A stretch of DNA of 64,000 nt from RPQJ01 sp963732415 (GTDB taxonomy: Bacteria; Pseudomonadota; Gammaproteobacteria; Steroidobacterales; Steroidobacteraceae). Positions 8,198 to 16,272 of this stretch are shown here, piece by piece. The notes below the pieces were generated by a model that did no database searches, had not been told where the DNA came from, and saw only the letters and a program-made list of their open reading frames with translations. The stretch covers positions 248,001-312,000 of the forward strand of contig CAVSZK010000004.1 in assembly GCA_963732415.1 (NCBI GenBank). Reading direction: 5' to 3'. Position 1 is the first letter of the stretch. Each line of letters opens with the position of its first letter. Made by a program: the position numbers and the translations under genes.

Positions 8198-10093
8198 TCA
8201 GCTTTTCAGCGCACTGCGAATCTGCTCCAGCGCCGCCGGGTCCTCGATCGTCGTCAGGTCACCGGGGTCGCGGCCCTCGGCCAGCGCCTGGAGCGACCGT
8301 CGCAGCAGCTTGCCCGATCGTGTTTTCGGCAGCAGCGTTACGAACAGCACTCGGCTGGGCCTCGCGATTGCGCCGAGCTGGCCATCCACCACGGCCATGA
8401 TTTCCTTCTCTTGCTGGGCGCGACCCGCGTCGGTATCGACTTTCGACGCGTCCTTGACCACTGCGAACGCCAGCGGCATCTGCCCCTTGAGCGGATCTGC
8501 AACACCGACCACGGCGACTTCAGCGATGTTGGCGTGCGCCTGGATCGCTTCTTCTATTTCGCGCGTGCCGATGCGGTGCCCGGCGACATTGATCACGTCG
8601 TCCGTTCGACCGAGGATGAAGGTGTACCCTTCCTGGTCGCGCACGCCCCAGTCGAATGTGGAATACAGCAGCTTGCCTGGAAAGTCGCTGAAATAGGTCT
8701 TCACAAAACGCTCGTCGTCGCCCCACACGGTCGTCATGCAGCCGGGCGGCAGCGGCGGCGCAATCGCGAGCACGCCCTTCTCGCCGTCGGTCGCTTCGGC
8801 GCCATCCGGCCCGCGCAGCAATCTCAAGTCGTAGCCATACACCGGAAAGCCGGGACTGCCGTACTTGACGCGCGCCGGCTCGATCCCCGGCGCCAGCGAG
8901 AGGATCGGCCAGCCGGTCTCGGTCTGCCAGTAGTGGTCGATGACCGGCACGTTCAGCGCGTCGTGGATCCAGCGATGCGTTGGTTCATCCAGCGGCTCGC
9001 CGGCAAGGAACAGATTGCGCAATGACGAGAGATCGTATTTCGTCATGTAAGCCGGATCCTGCTTCTTCAGCACGCGTATCGCGGTCGGCGACGAGAACAT
9101 CACGCTGGCCTTGTGGTCGGCGACGATTTTCCACCAGATGCCGGCGTCGGGACGGATCGGCAGGCCTTCGTAGAGGATGGTCGTCATGCCCTGGATCAGC
9201 GGTCCGTAGACAATGTACGAATGACCCACGACCCAGCCCACGTCGGAAGTCGTGAACATGGTCTCGCCGGCCTTGCCGCAATAGATATATTCCATCGAGC
9301 TTGCCAGCGCCACCGCATAGCCGCCCGTGTCGCGCTGCACGCCCTTGGGTTTACCGGTCGTACCCGACGTATAGAGAATGTACGAAGGCTCGCTCGATTC
9401 CAGCCAGGTCACCGGAACCTGCGCAGTGGCGTGCTGGCGCGCGAGATCGGCATAGTCGAGGTCACGTCCCGGCACCGGCTCGAAGCTCTTGTCGATGCCG
9501 CGGTTGACCACCAGCACTTTCTGCGGCGGGAACTTCGCCAGCCGGATGGCTTCGTCGACCAGCGGCTTGTAGTGGATCGCCCGCCCGCCGCGCAGCCCCG
9601 CGTCCGCAGTGATGAGCAGCTTCGGCTTTGCATCGTCGATGCGCGTGGCGCAACTCGCAGACGCAAAGCCGCCAAATACGACCGAGTGCACCGCACCCAG
9701 GCGCGCGCAGGCGAGCATCGCGAACGCGGCCTCGGGAATCATCGGCATGTAGAGCAACACGCGGTCACCGCGGCCCACGCCCTGCGCTGCGATGATCGCG
9801 GCGCACCGGTTCACCTCGGCGTGCAGTTCGCGATACGTGAAACTCTTCTCGGTGTTGGTTTCGGTAGAGATGTAGACCAGTGCAGGCTGGTCACCGCGTG
9901 TCGCCAGGTGGCGGTCGATCGCGTTGTGGCAGAGGTTGGTCTTGCCACCGACAAACCACTTGGCGAACGGTGGGTTGGTGTAGTCGAGCACCCGGTCGAA
10001 TGGGCGGTGCCAGTCAATTCGACGGGCTTCCTCGGTCCAGAACGCGTCGCGGTCGGTGATGGACCTACGATGGAAGTCGGCGTATGCGCCCAT
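8198..10093 (-). CDS. prpE: Propionyl-CoA synthetase (acyl-CoA synthetase, ANL superfamily)
   Basis: Activates propionate to propionyl-CoA with ATP and CoA through an acyl-adenylate; cytoplasmic. The start at 10093 (MGAYADFHRRSITDRDAFW) is preceded by AGGAG and matches the PrpE N-terminus; a longer frame to 10120 adds nine unlikely residues. 631 residues, normal length. Visible motifs are the AMP-binding loop YILYTSGTTGKPKG, YWQTETGWPI, the hinge-region DDVINVAGHRIGTREIE and the catalytic-lysine motif TRSGKLLRR near the C-terminus. No methylcitrate-cycle genes (prpBCD) are adjacent, so it stands alone here. Acetyl-CoA synthetase is the main alternative, but the N-terminal FAKWFVGGKTNLCHNAIDRH is of the PrpE type. 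Confidence 0.92.
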   Translation of the reverse strand: MGAYADFHRRSITDRDAFWTEEARRIDWHRPFDRVLDYTNPPFAKWFVGGKTNLCHNAIDRHLATRGDQPALVYISTETNTEKSFTYRELHAEVNRCAAIIAAQGVGRGDRVLLYMPMIPEAAFAMLACARLGAVHSVVFGGFASASCATRIDDAKPKLLITADAGLRGGRAIHYKPLVDEAIRLAKFPPQKVLVVNRGIDKSFEPVPGRDLDYADLARQHATAQVPVTWLESSEPSYILYTSGTTGKPKGVQRDTGGYAVALASSMEYIYCGKAGETMFTTSDVGWVVGHSYIVYGPLIQGMTTILYEGLPIRPDAGIWWKIVADHKASVMFSSPTAIRVLKKQDPAYMTKYDLSSLRNLFLAGEPLDEPTHRWIHDALNVPVIDHYWQTETGWPILSLAPGIEPARVKYGSPGFPVYGYDLRLLRGPDGAEATDGEKGVLAIAPPLPPGCMTTVWGDDERFVKTYFSDFPGKLLYSTFDWGVRDQEGYTFILGRTDDVINVAGHRIGTREIEEAIQAHANIAEVAVVGVADPLKGQMPLAFAVVKDASKVDTDAGRAQQEKEIMAVVDGQLGAIARPSRVLFVTLLPKTRSGKLLRRSLQALAEGRDPGDLTTIEDPAALEQIRSALKS

Positions 10094-10417
10094 AACCCGC
10101 TCCTGTGGTTGGCATGGCAACTCGCAACAGCCCGGATGCCGGGGTCGCGCGCACGGAAACTTTCGCCCCTTGGCAGGGGGTGGGAAATTCAGTCAGTCCC
10201 TTTTGAAGCGTAACAGGCTCGCGGACCGCTGCGCCGCGTGTGCGCCGAAAGTAGGATGCGGGCACGACGAGTGACGGGAACGCTCTGTCGCGGCCGCGGA
10301 AATGCCGTGCGCGAGCAGCGGTGGAGTCGGGCTCGGGTCCGCACGGGACACACCGGCGCACCGGCGGGCTGGATCGAGCGCTTGACGCTCGTTGCCCCGG
10401 CGCGTTACACGGTCTTC
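10094..10417 (+). promoter_or_regulatory. 324-bp divergent intergenic region between prpE and piuC, with a candidate piuC promoter
   Basis: The region separates two divergent genes. For the plus strand, TTGACG at 10382-10387 and TTACAC at 10405-10410 are separated by 17 bases. Transcription would start about at the piuC ATG (10418), giving a leaderless or very short leader; this fits the lack of a Shine-Dalgarno there. The -35 box lies inside a small inverted repeat (CGAGCG ... CGCTCG, 10376-10392). No Fur box could be recognised. Nothing else stands out. Confidence 0.35.
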
Positions 10418-11086
10418 ATGCTCAATCTCAAATCGTTGCTGACGCGAGACGAACTCGCGACCATCAATGCGAAGCTGGATGCCGCGACCTGGGTCGATGG
10501 CCGCGAGACCGCCAGCGGGCCCACTCGCAAGATCAAGAACAATCTCCAGCTGGGTAGTGAAGACCCGCTGGCGCGCGAACTGGGCGAAACGGTCAAGGCC
10601 GCGTTGCTGCGCAACGACCTGCTCCTCGCGGCGGCGTTTCCCGACAGGGTGGCGCCGGTGCGCTTTGCCGCGTACCGCCCGGGCATGACGTACGGCTGGC
10701 ACGCCGACCTCGCGCACATGCGCTTCGACGAGATGATCGTGCGGGCCGATGTGGCGTGCACTGTCTTCCTCGCGCAACCGGAGACCTACCAGGGCGGCGA
10801 GCTGGCCATCCGCTTGCCGGTGGGCGAACTGCGGGTCAAGTTCCAGGCTGGCGACGCGGTCGTCTACCCGGCAACGACCATGCACCGGGTAGAGCCTGTC
10901 ACGTCGGGGACTCGCCGAGTCGCCCTGACCTGGATCCAGAGCCTGATCCCGAAGACGGAGCACCGCGAACTGCTGTTCGACATGAGCCTGGCCGTCGGGC
11001 GGCTGCGCGAGCGCGACCCTGAGAACGAGGAGCTGGTGAAGCTGAACGTCATCTACCAGAACTTCGCGCGGCTGCTTGCCACCTGA
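10418..11086 (+). CDS. piuC: Fe(II)/2-oxoglutarate-dependent dioxygenase, PKHD-type hydroxylase (PiuC family)
   Basis: Cupin-fold (double-stranded beta-helix) dioxygenase of 222 residues, close to the family's usual 225. The iron triad is visible as H95 and D97 (WHADLAH) and H156 (PATTMHRVEP); R166 or R167 in GTRRVALTW would bind 2-oxoglutarate. PiuC-type genes often lie beside TonB siderophore receptors, and none is present here. A longer frame from 10238 has a composition unlike the family, so I chose the ATG at 10418 (MLNLKSLLTRDELATI). The stop codon is immediately followed by a remnant of an hppA 3' end on the other strand, and a second, broken piuC 3' end lies at 16016-16249. Confidence 0.88.
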   Translation: MLNLKSLLTRDELATINAKLDAATWVDGRETASGPTRKIKNNLQLGSEDPLARELGETVKAALLRNDLLLAAAFPDRVAPVRFAAYRPGMTYGWHADLAHMRFDEMIVRADVACTVFLAQPETYQGGELAIRLPVGELRVKFQAGDAVVYPATTMHRVEPVTSGTRRVALTWIQSLIPKTEHRELLFDMSLAVGRLRERDPENEELVKLNVIYQNFARLLAT

Positions 11087-11088
11087 GT

Positions 11089-11155
11089 TAATGATCCTGA
11101 TCAGCGGATGCAGGCTCGAGCCCATGGTGTCGCCGGTCACCGCCGCCTTGACAGC
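11089..11155 (-). pseudogene. Degenerate hppA 3'-end remnant (copy 1)
   Basis: Read on the minus strand this segment gives [21 protein letters not shown], which lines up with [29 protein letters not shown] of the intact hppA at 18659-20698. About nine residues are deleted in the middle and the final ALLLVPLL is missing. It begins directly after the piuC stop codon. It is a fossil of an extra pyrophosphatase gene that once converged on piuC. Confidence 0.75.
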
Positions 11156-11175
11156 AGATTGCTGGAGCGGCACGA

Positions 11176-11189
11176 TGAAAGCGCTTTCA
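11176..11189. promoter_or_regulatory. LacI-family-type operator palindrome TGAAAGCGCTTTCA
   Basis: A perfect 14-bp palindrome with central CG, matching the general form of LacI/GalR-family operators (also close to the cre consensus). It lies 163 bases before the ATG of the large probable carbohydrate-active enzyme at 11352, in the only regulatory space available to that gene. Operators of this form control sugar-utilisation genes in several gammaproteobacterial groups. A second weaker dyad (GAAACGGAACCGCTTC) follows about 10 bases later. No LacI-family gene is in the window. Confidence 0.6.
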
Positions 11190-11351
11190 ATCATGGGGAA
11201 ACGGAACCGCTTCAGGCACGCCAGCCGCCCGGTTTTCCGCCCGGCGTAGCATTTTGGTGATTCTACGTGCGAGGCCGTCGACATGCGGCGACTGGGTGAG
11301 GAACCGCATGCGCGCCTGTGCGCGGACGGTTCGCCGGGTCCGGCGGAAAAA

Positions 11352-14300
11352 ATGAATACGGTGGAAAAGCCCGTGCCGACCATCTACGAAGTCTCCAGGC
11401 TCGCTGGCGTCTTGCCGGCCACCACGAGCGACCGGCCCGTTCCCGCGTGCGAGTTCGTGTCGCTGGACGGTGAGGACTACTGCCGTATCGGCGCCGTGGA
11501 ATCGCTGCCACCGTTCCTGATGAACCTCCCGACCGATACGGATCTGTGGATGTTCATTTCCTCGACGGGCGGGCTCACGGCAGGCCGCCGCGACCCGGAC
11601 GGCGCGCTCTTCCCGTACGAAACGGTTGACCGGTTGCACGATGCCCACTGTCACACGGGGCCGGTCACGGTCGTCCGGTGGCAGCGCAGGGGGTCTGCGC
11701 CGGTCGTCTGGGAACCGCTGGCTCCGGTGGAGATCGCGGGTCGGGCGGTGGAGAGATCACTCAGCAAGAGCACGCTCGGAAATCGGCTGGTGTTCGAAGA
11801 GATCAACCATGAGGCGGGGCTCGCGTTCCGTTACCGCTGGGCCGGCAGCGACGAGACGGGCTGGGTGCGCACGGCCACGCTTACCAACTCGGGACGCGAG
11901 CCGGTCGACATCACGCTGCTCGATGGGCTGCGCAACATCCTGCCGAGCGGCGCGCCGCTTGCCCTCTACCAGAGGTCGAGCTGCCTCGTGGATGCGTACA
12001 AGCGCGTGGATGTCGATCCGGAGTCACGGCTCGGGATTTTCTCGCTGACCGCCAGGATCAGCGATCGACCGGAGCCCGCCGAGGAACTGCGCGCCAGCAC
12101 CGTCTGGTGCTGCGGGCTGCCTGACTTCCGGGTGGCGTTGTCGCAGGATGCACTCCAGGCGTTTCGCCGCGGGGATGCGCTGAGCGGCGAGCACGTGCTG
12201 ACCGGGCGGCGCGGGAACTACCTGGTCACCTCGACGCTGACGCTGGAACCGGGAGCCCGGATCAAGTGGCACATCGCCGCCGATACCGAGCGCAGCCACG
12301 TCCAGATCGCCCGCCTGAGAGCCCGCCTGCGACAGCCCGAGGGCGCGAGCTCCTGGGTCGACGAATCACTTCAGGCGGCGAGTGATGGCCTGCGGCGCAT
12401 CGTGGGCAGCACCGATGGCATTCAGCTCACCGGGCGCGCCGTTGATTCAGTTCATCACTTCGCCAACGTGCTGTTCAACGACCTTCGGGGCGGCGTGTTC
12501 GTCGAGAACTATTCCTTCCCCAGGGCCGACTTCGCCGCGTTCCTGCAGGCACGCAACCCGGACGTTGCGGCGCGGCACGCCGGACTCGCGGCCGCGTTGC
12601 CCGCCGCGGCCACGGTGACGGACCTGCATCGCGCGGCCGGGAAAACGGGCGACGCCGATCTACGGCGACTGTGCTTCGAGTACCTGCCGCTCTGCTTCGG
12701 CCGCCGGCACGGGGACCCGAGTCGTCCGTGGAACCGCTTCTCGATCAGCGCGCGGAATCCGGATGGCACGCAGTCGTTGCACTACGAGGGGAACTGGCGT
12801 GACGTGTTCCAGAACTGGGAGGCGCTCCTGCTCGGCTTTCCCGGCTTCCTCCCGAGCGTGATTGCGAAGTTCCTGAACGCCTCGACCGTCGATGGCTTCA
12901 ATCCGTACCGGATCACCCGCGGCGGCGTGGACTGGGAAGTGCCCGACGCGGAGGATCCCTGGAGCGGCATCGGGTACTGGGGCGATCACCAGATCGTCTA
13001 CCTGCTCAAGTTTCTCGAATCCCTGCGACGCCATTCACCGGGCCGCCTCCAGGAACTGCTCGCGCAGGAGATCTTCAGCTATGCGGACGTTCCGTACCGC
13101 CTGAAGCCCTACGCCGAAATGCTCGCGAATCCCCGGGCCACGATTGCATTCGACCAGGTCCTGGCCGCGAGTATCGCGGAGCGTGTGGCTGCGACTGGCG
13201 ACGACGGCAAGCTGGTTCGAGCGGCCGACGGCGCCGTTTACCACGCCAGCCTGCTCGAGAAGCTCATCGTCCCGCCGCTCTCCAAGTTGTCCAGCTTCGT
13301 GCCCGACGGCGGTGTCTGGATGAACACCGAGAGGCCCGAGTGGAACGACGCGAACAACGCCCTCGTCGGCAACGGTCTCTCGGTCGTCACCCTGTGCTAT
13401 CTGCGGCGCTATCTACAGTTCGTCGACGAACTGCTCGCCGGTGCTCCCGGCGCGCGTGCGCCCGTTTCGGTCGAGGTCGCGGACTGGTTGCGACAGGTGG
13501 CGGCCATCCTGGCGCGATACCATGCGACGCTCGCGGAGGAGCGCGTGGACGACGCAACGCGCAAGCGGATGATGGACGAGATGGGCGCCGCGTTCGATTC
13601 CTACCGCGAGCGCGTCTACGCGAATGGCTTCTCCGCGAAGACGATGCTCGATGCGGGCGAGGTGCTCGCCTGGTGCCGCAGCGCCCGCGACCACGTCGAT
13701 CACGCGATCAATGCCAACCGCCGCAGCGACGGCCTGTACCACTCCTACAACCTGCTCGAAATCAGCGCGGACGGCACCCGGGCCGCGGTGCAGCCGCTCG
13801 GCGTGATGCTCGAGGGACAGGTGGCGGCGCTGAGCTCGGGGCTCGTGGGCCCGTCGGAAGCCACGGACTTGCTGGCGAGTCTGTACGCGAGCCCCCTGTA
13901 CCGCCCGGACCAGGGCAGCTTCCTGCTGTACCGCGAGAAGACGCTGCCGACGTTTCTGGAGCGCAATGTAATCACGGAAGCGAAGGCCCTCGGCGTGCCG
14001 CTGGTGGGCGAGCTGCTCGCCGCGGGGGATTCCTCGATCGTCGAGCGCGACGCCGACGGTGTGCTGCGCTTTCATGGTGACTTCAGCACCGCCAGCGACC
14101 TCGAGACCGCTCTCGACGGCCTGCAACTGCGCGAGCCCTGGACCCGGTCCGCGGCGCGCGACCGGCGGGCGCTGATCAACCTGTTCGCGGAGGTCTTCGG
14201 TCATCGAACGTTCACCGGGCGTTCCGGAACGATGTACGCATATGAAGGCCTCGGCAGCATCTACTGGCACATGGTCTCCAAGCTACTGCTCGCCGTGCAG

Positions 14301-14873
14301 GAAGTGGCACTTGGCGCGTACCGGAGCGGCGAGGACGCGACCGTCTGCGCGGCACTCGCGCGCGCCTACTACCGGATTCGCGGTGGCCTGGGTGTCGAGA
14401 AATCGGTGCGCGACTACGGCGCGTTCCCGACCGACCCATATTCGCACACACCCCGGCATGCGGGTGCGCAGCAGCCGGGCATGACCGGACAGGTCAAGGA
14501 GGAGATCCTCACCCGCTTCGGCGAGCTGGGGGTGCAGGTGCAGGACGGCATCGTGGGATTCGATCCCCTGCTGCTGAGGCGGGACGAACTTCTGAATGAA
14601 CCCGGCACCTATCGGTTCTTTGATCTTGGCGGTGCTGAGCGATCGCTCGATGTGCCTGGGGGCGCGCTCGCATTCTCCTACTGCCAGGTGCCGGTCGTGT
14701 ACCTGCTGACCCGTGGCGAGGCCTGGATCCGCGTCACCGCGGACGACGAAGTCTCGACCGAAAGACCGGGCTGCCGGCTCGACGCTGCCTCAAGCCACGC
14801 GTTGCTCGCGCGGCGGGGCGGGATTTCGCGCATCGAGGTGGGGATTCCGGAGTCGCGACTCTTCGAGGGCTGA
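11352..14873 (+). CDS. Large conserved protein, probable six-hairpin-type carbohydrate-active enzyme
   Basis: A 1173-residue protein with no signal peptide, so probably cytoplasmic. I chose the ATG at 11352, preceded by GGCGGAAAAA; upstream frame to 11283 adds 23 residues of doubtful composition. The N-terminal third looks beta-rich (ESLPPFLMNLPTDTDLWMFIS; NEIN-like glycan-binding beta-sandwich). The middle and C-terminal parts are alpha-helical with aromatic-acidic motifs such as NWRDVFQNWEALL, GFNPYRITRGGVDWEV, GYWGDHQIVYLLK and RPEWNDANNALVGNGLS, in the style of (alpha/alpha)6-toroid glycosidases and phosphorylases (GH63/GH94-like). I cannot assign a substrate or a catalytic pair. The upstream LacI-type operator supports a sugar-related role. 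The gene stands alone, with no transporter beside it. Confidence 0.6.
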   Translation: MNTVEKPVPTIYEVSRLAGVLPATTSDRPVPACEFVSLDGEDYCRIGAVESLPPFLMNLPTDTDLWMFISSTGGLTAGRRDPDGALFPYETVDRLHDAHCHTGPVTVVRWQRRGSAPVVWEPLAPVEIAGRAVERSLSKSTLGNRLVFEEINHEAGLAFRYRWAGSDETGWVRTATLTNSGREPVDITLLDGLRNILPSGAPLALYQRSSCLVDAYKRVDVDPESRLGIFSLTARISDRPEPAEELRASTVWCCGLPDFRVALSQDALQAFRRGDALSGEHVLTGRRGNYLVTSTLTLEPGARIKWHIAADTERSHVQIARLRARLRQPEGASSWVDESLQAASDGLRRIVGSTDGIQLTGRAVDSVHHFANVLFNDLRGGVFVENYSFPRADFAAFLQARNPDVAARHAGLAAALPAAATVTDLHRAAGKTGDADLRRLCFEYLPLCFGRRHGDPSRPWNRFSISARNPDGTQSLHYEGNWRDVFQNWEALLLGFPGFLPSVIAKFLNASTVDGFNPYRITRGGVDWEVPDAEDPWSGIGYWGDHQIVYLLKFLESLRRHSPGRLQELLAQEIFSYADVPYRLKPYAEMLANPRATIAFDQVLAASIAERVAATGDDGKLVRAADGAVYHASLLEKLIVPPLSKLSSFVPDGGVWMNTERPEWNDANNALVGNGLSVVTLCYLRRYLQFVDELLAGAPGARAPVSVEVADWLRQVAAILARYHATLAEERVDDATRKRMMDEMGAAFDSYRERVYANGFSAKTMLDAGEVLAWCRSARDHVDHAINANRRSDGLYHSYNLLEISADGTRAAVQPLGVMLEGQVAALSSGLVGPSEATDLLASLYASPLYRPDQGSFLLYREKTLPTFLERNVITEAKALGVPLVGELLAAGDSSIVERDADGVLRFHGDFSTASDLETALDGLQLREPWTRSAARDRRALINLFAEVFGHRTFTGRSGTMYAYEGLGSIYWHMVSKLLLAVQEVALGAYRSGEDATVCAALARAYYRIRGGLGVEKSVRDYGAFPTDPYSHTPRHAGAQQPGMTGQVKEEILTRFGELGVQVQDGIVGFDPLLLRRDELLNEPGTYRFFDLGGAERSLDVPGGALAFSYCQVPVVYLLTRGEAWIRVTADDEVSTERPGCRLDAASSHALLARRGGISRIEVGIPESRLFEG

Positions 14874-15030
14874 GCGGGAGCGTGATCGCGCCGGGTGCTC
14901 CCGTCACACCGGCACCACGATTCGCGTGCTGAATATGTCGGCACAGGACAACTTCATGCAGGTGCACGTCAACAAGTAAGACTGCGCTCGACGGCCGGGG
15001 GGGTCCGACCCCGGCTCGAGCATGACCTAC
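14874..15030 (+). other. Possible gene-tail relic after the large enzyme gene
   Basis: After the stop at 14873 a short open stretch reads TGTTIRVLNMSAQDNFMQ and ends HVNK at a TAA (14977-14979). It has the look of a protein C-terminus without a start or body, and it is followed by a strong terminator. An independent 14-codon peptide from the ATG at 14935 is possible but has no ribosome-binding site. The GC-rich dyad around 14993-15016 (GCCGGGG ... CCCCGGC) precedes the terminator. The 14874-15211 interval otherwise holds nothing recognisable. Confidence 0.3.
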
Positions 15031-15071
15031 GAGGCCTGCCGGGGCATTCAGCCCTGGCAGGCCTCTTTTTT
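15031..15071 (+). terminator. Strong rho-independent terminator
   Basis: Stem GAGGCCTGCC-(A/G)GGG... pairs with CCCTGGCAGGCCTC across a short loop (CATTCA) and is followed directly by six T (15066-15071). It ends the plus-strand transcript of the large enzyme gene, or of the gene whose tail survives just before it. Confidence 0.85.
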
Positions 15072-15211
15072 GGCAATGTACCTGGCTTCCACGCCGATTG
15101 AGCATCGCGCGCCACAACGCGTGAAGACCGCGTCGTCATCGACAGCATTGCGATCTGCTACTTGAAGGAGAAGGCAACACGTGACCTCGCCGTCTACGTG
15201 CGGCGTTAGGA

Positions 15212-15748
15212 TCACTGGCCGTTCTTCTCGTAGGTGCCAACGAGTTCCGCCTGCCCCAGCACGTGGCCCTTCATGGCGAATTCGACCTGCGCCTTGGTCG
15301 GTCGCTCGAGCCCGTCGAGAGTCGTGTCGAGCGCATAGAGCTTGTGGAAATAGCGGTGCCGGCCGATGGGCGGGCAAGGCCCGCCATAGCCAGTGCGCTT
15401 CCAGTCGTTCACGCCCTCGATGGTTCCGGGGGGCAGCGCGCCAAGTGCCACCGCTTGCGGCAGTCCTTTGGTGCCGGGTGGTATGTTCGAGAGCACCCAG
15501 TGGACCCAGGTCATCTTAGGTGCGCGTGGATCCGGCGCGTCCGGATCGTCGACGATCAGCACCAGCGATTTCGTACCGCTCGGAAGATCGCGCCACTCGA
15601 GTGGCGGCGAGGTGTCGCGGCCTTCACAGGTGTAGATCGAGGGGATCGCAGCGCCGGGGTCGAACGCAGAAGAAGTGATAGTGAACGCCATTGCAGGGTC
15701 TCCGCCAGGCAGTGCGACGAGCAGCAGCAGGCAAGCCGGTCGTTTCAT
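15212..15748 (-). CDS. YbhB/YbcL family Raf-kinase-inhibitor-like (PEBP) protein, exported
   Basis: 178 residues with an N-terminal signal peptide (MKRPACLLLLVALPGGDPAMA, then FTITSSAF). The rest is a complete phosphatidylethanolamine-binding-protein fold: DTSPPLEWRDLPSGTKSLVLIVDDPDAP, HWVLSNIPP, the ligand-pocket motif GYGGPCPPIGRHRYFHKLYAL. The exact biochemical role of bacterial YbhB-like proteins is unknown. It is flanked on the right by fossil DNA and on the left by the terminator region; no operon partner is visible. Confidence 0.88.
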   Translation of the reverse strand: MKRPACLLLLVALPGGDPAMAFTITSSAFDPGAAIPSIYTCEGRDTSPPLEWRDLPSGTKSLVLIVDDPDAPDPRAPKMTWVHWVLSNIPPGTKGLPQAVALGALPPGTIEGVNDWKRTGYGGPCPPIGRHRYFHKLYALDTTLDGLERPTKAQVEFAMKGHVLGQAELVGTYEKNGQ

Positions 15749-15835
15749 GTGGATAAGATGCAGCCATTCCGGACGGCGTGGCCCCGTGGATTTCCGAAGT
15801 CAGGGTGGACAACCTGGCGCGGTTGCGCACGAGGA

Positions 15836-15862
15836 AAGGCCCCGGGGTCGCCGGGGCCCTTG
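15836..15862 (-). terminator. hppA-type terminator hairpin (fossil copy)
   Basis: The dyad AGGCCCCGG ... CCGGGGCCCT closely copies the terminator hairpin that follows the intact hppA at 18546-18575. On the minus strand it lies about 55 bases beyond the stop of the hppA remnant at 15918-16015, the same arrangement as in the intact gene. It suggests that the duplicated block included the terminator. Confidence 0.55.
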
Positions 15863-15884
15863 TCGCCAATCTTTGGTGGGAAAA

Positions 15885-15915
15885 GAGGACAGTCCCCTGC
15901 CGGGACAGTCCCCGT
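15885..15915. repeat. GGGAC(A/T)GTCCC-type palindromic repeat pair
   Basis: Two imperfect units, GGACAGTCCCCTGCC and GGGACAGTCCCC, lie side by side next to the hppA fossil. The same unit occurs three times after pgk (38291-38374). This is one of three palindromic repeat families scattered in the window's intergenic DNA. Confidence 0.6.
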
Positions 15916-15917
15916 CA

Positions 15918-16015
15918 GATCACAGCAGCGGCACCAGCAGCAGCGCGGCGATGTTGATGACCACGATCAGCCGGTTGACGGCAGGGCCCGCGGTGTCCTT
16001 GTACGGATCGCCGAC
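15918..16015 (-). pseudogene. hppA 3'-end remnant (copy 2)
   Basis: The minus strand encodes [21 protein letters not shown] followed by AALLLVPLL and a TGA, matching the last 30 or so residues of the intact hppA ([20 protein letters not shown] then IVALLLVPLL). The upstream rest of the gene is absent. At 16012-16020 the hppA sequence passes straight into piuC sequence of the opposite strand, with the shared bases CGACG at the joint. Confidence 0.85.
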
Positions 16016-16249
16016 GCCGCCGTCGTCTACCCGGCAACGACCATGCCCCGTGTCGAGCCCTTCACGACGGGTGCGCGCCGGGTTGCCCTGACCTGGATCC
16101 AGGGCCTGATACCGTATGCGTAGCACCGCGAACTGCTCTTCGACATGCGCCAGGCCGTTCGGCGGCTGCGCGCTCGCGATCCCGAGAACGAGAACCTGAT
16201 CAGGCTCGACGTTACATACCAGAATTTCGCGCGGCTGTTTTCGGGCTGA
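16016..16249 (+). pseudogene. piuC 3'-end remnant with internal stop
   Basis: The plus strand reads VVYPATTMPRVEPFTTGARR and continues ALTWIQGLIPYA, then TAG (16121-16123), then HRELLFDM...YQNFARLFSG and TGA. It matches the last 78 residues of the intact piuC at 10418-11086. The iron-binding histidine of MHRVEP is replaced by proline and there is a premature stop, so the fragment is not functional. It is joined head-to-head with the hppA remnant. Confidence 0.88.
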
Positions 16250-16272
16250 CACTCCGGGCGGCCGCCGGCCGG

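Noticed and set aside
9113..10213. A long open frame on the plus strand opposite prpE
   Set aside because: It lies within the clear PrpE coding sequence; its product has no recognisable motif and the composition of a GC-rich shadow frame.
14935..14979. Independent 14-codon peptide gene
   Set aside because: No ribosome-binding site and no conservation evidence; more likely a gene-tail relic.
15072..15211. A possible further gene tail (ATRDLAVYVRR then stop)
   Set aside because: Too short and without any recognisable similarity.
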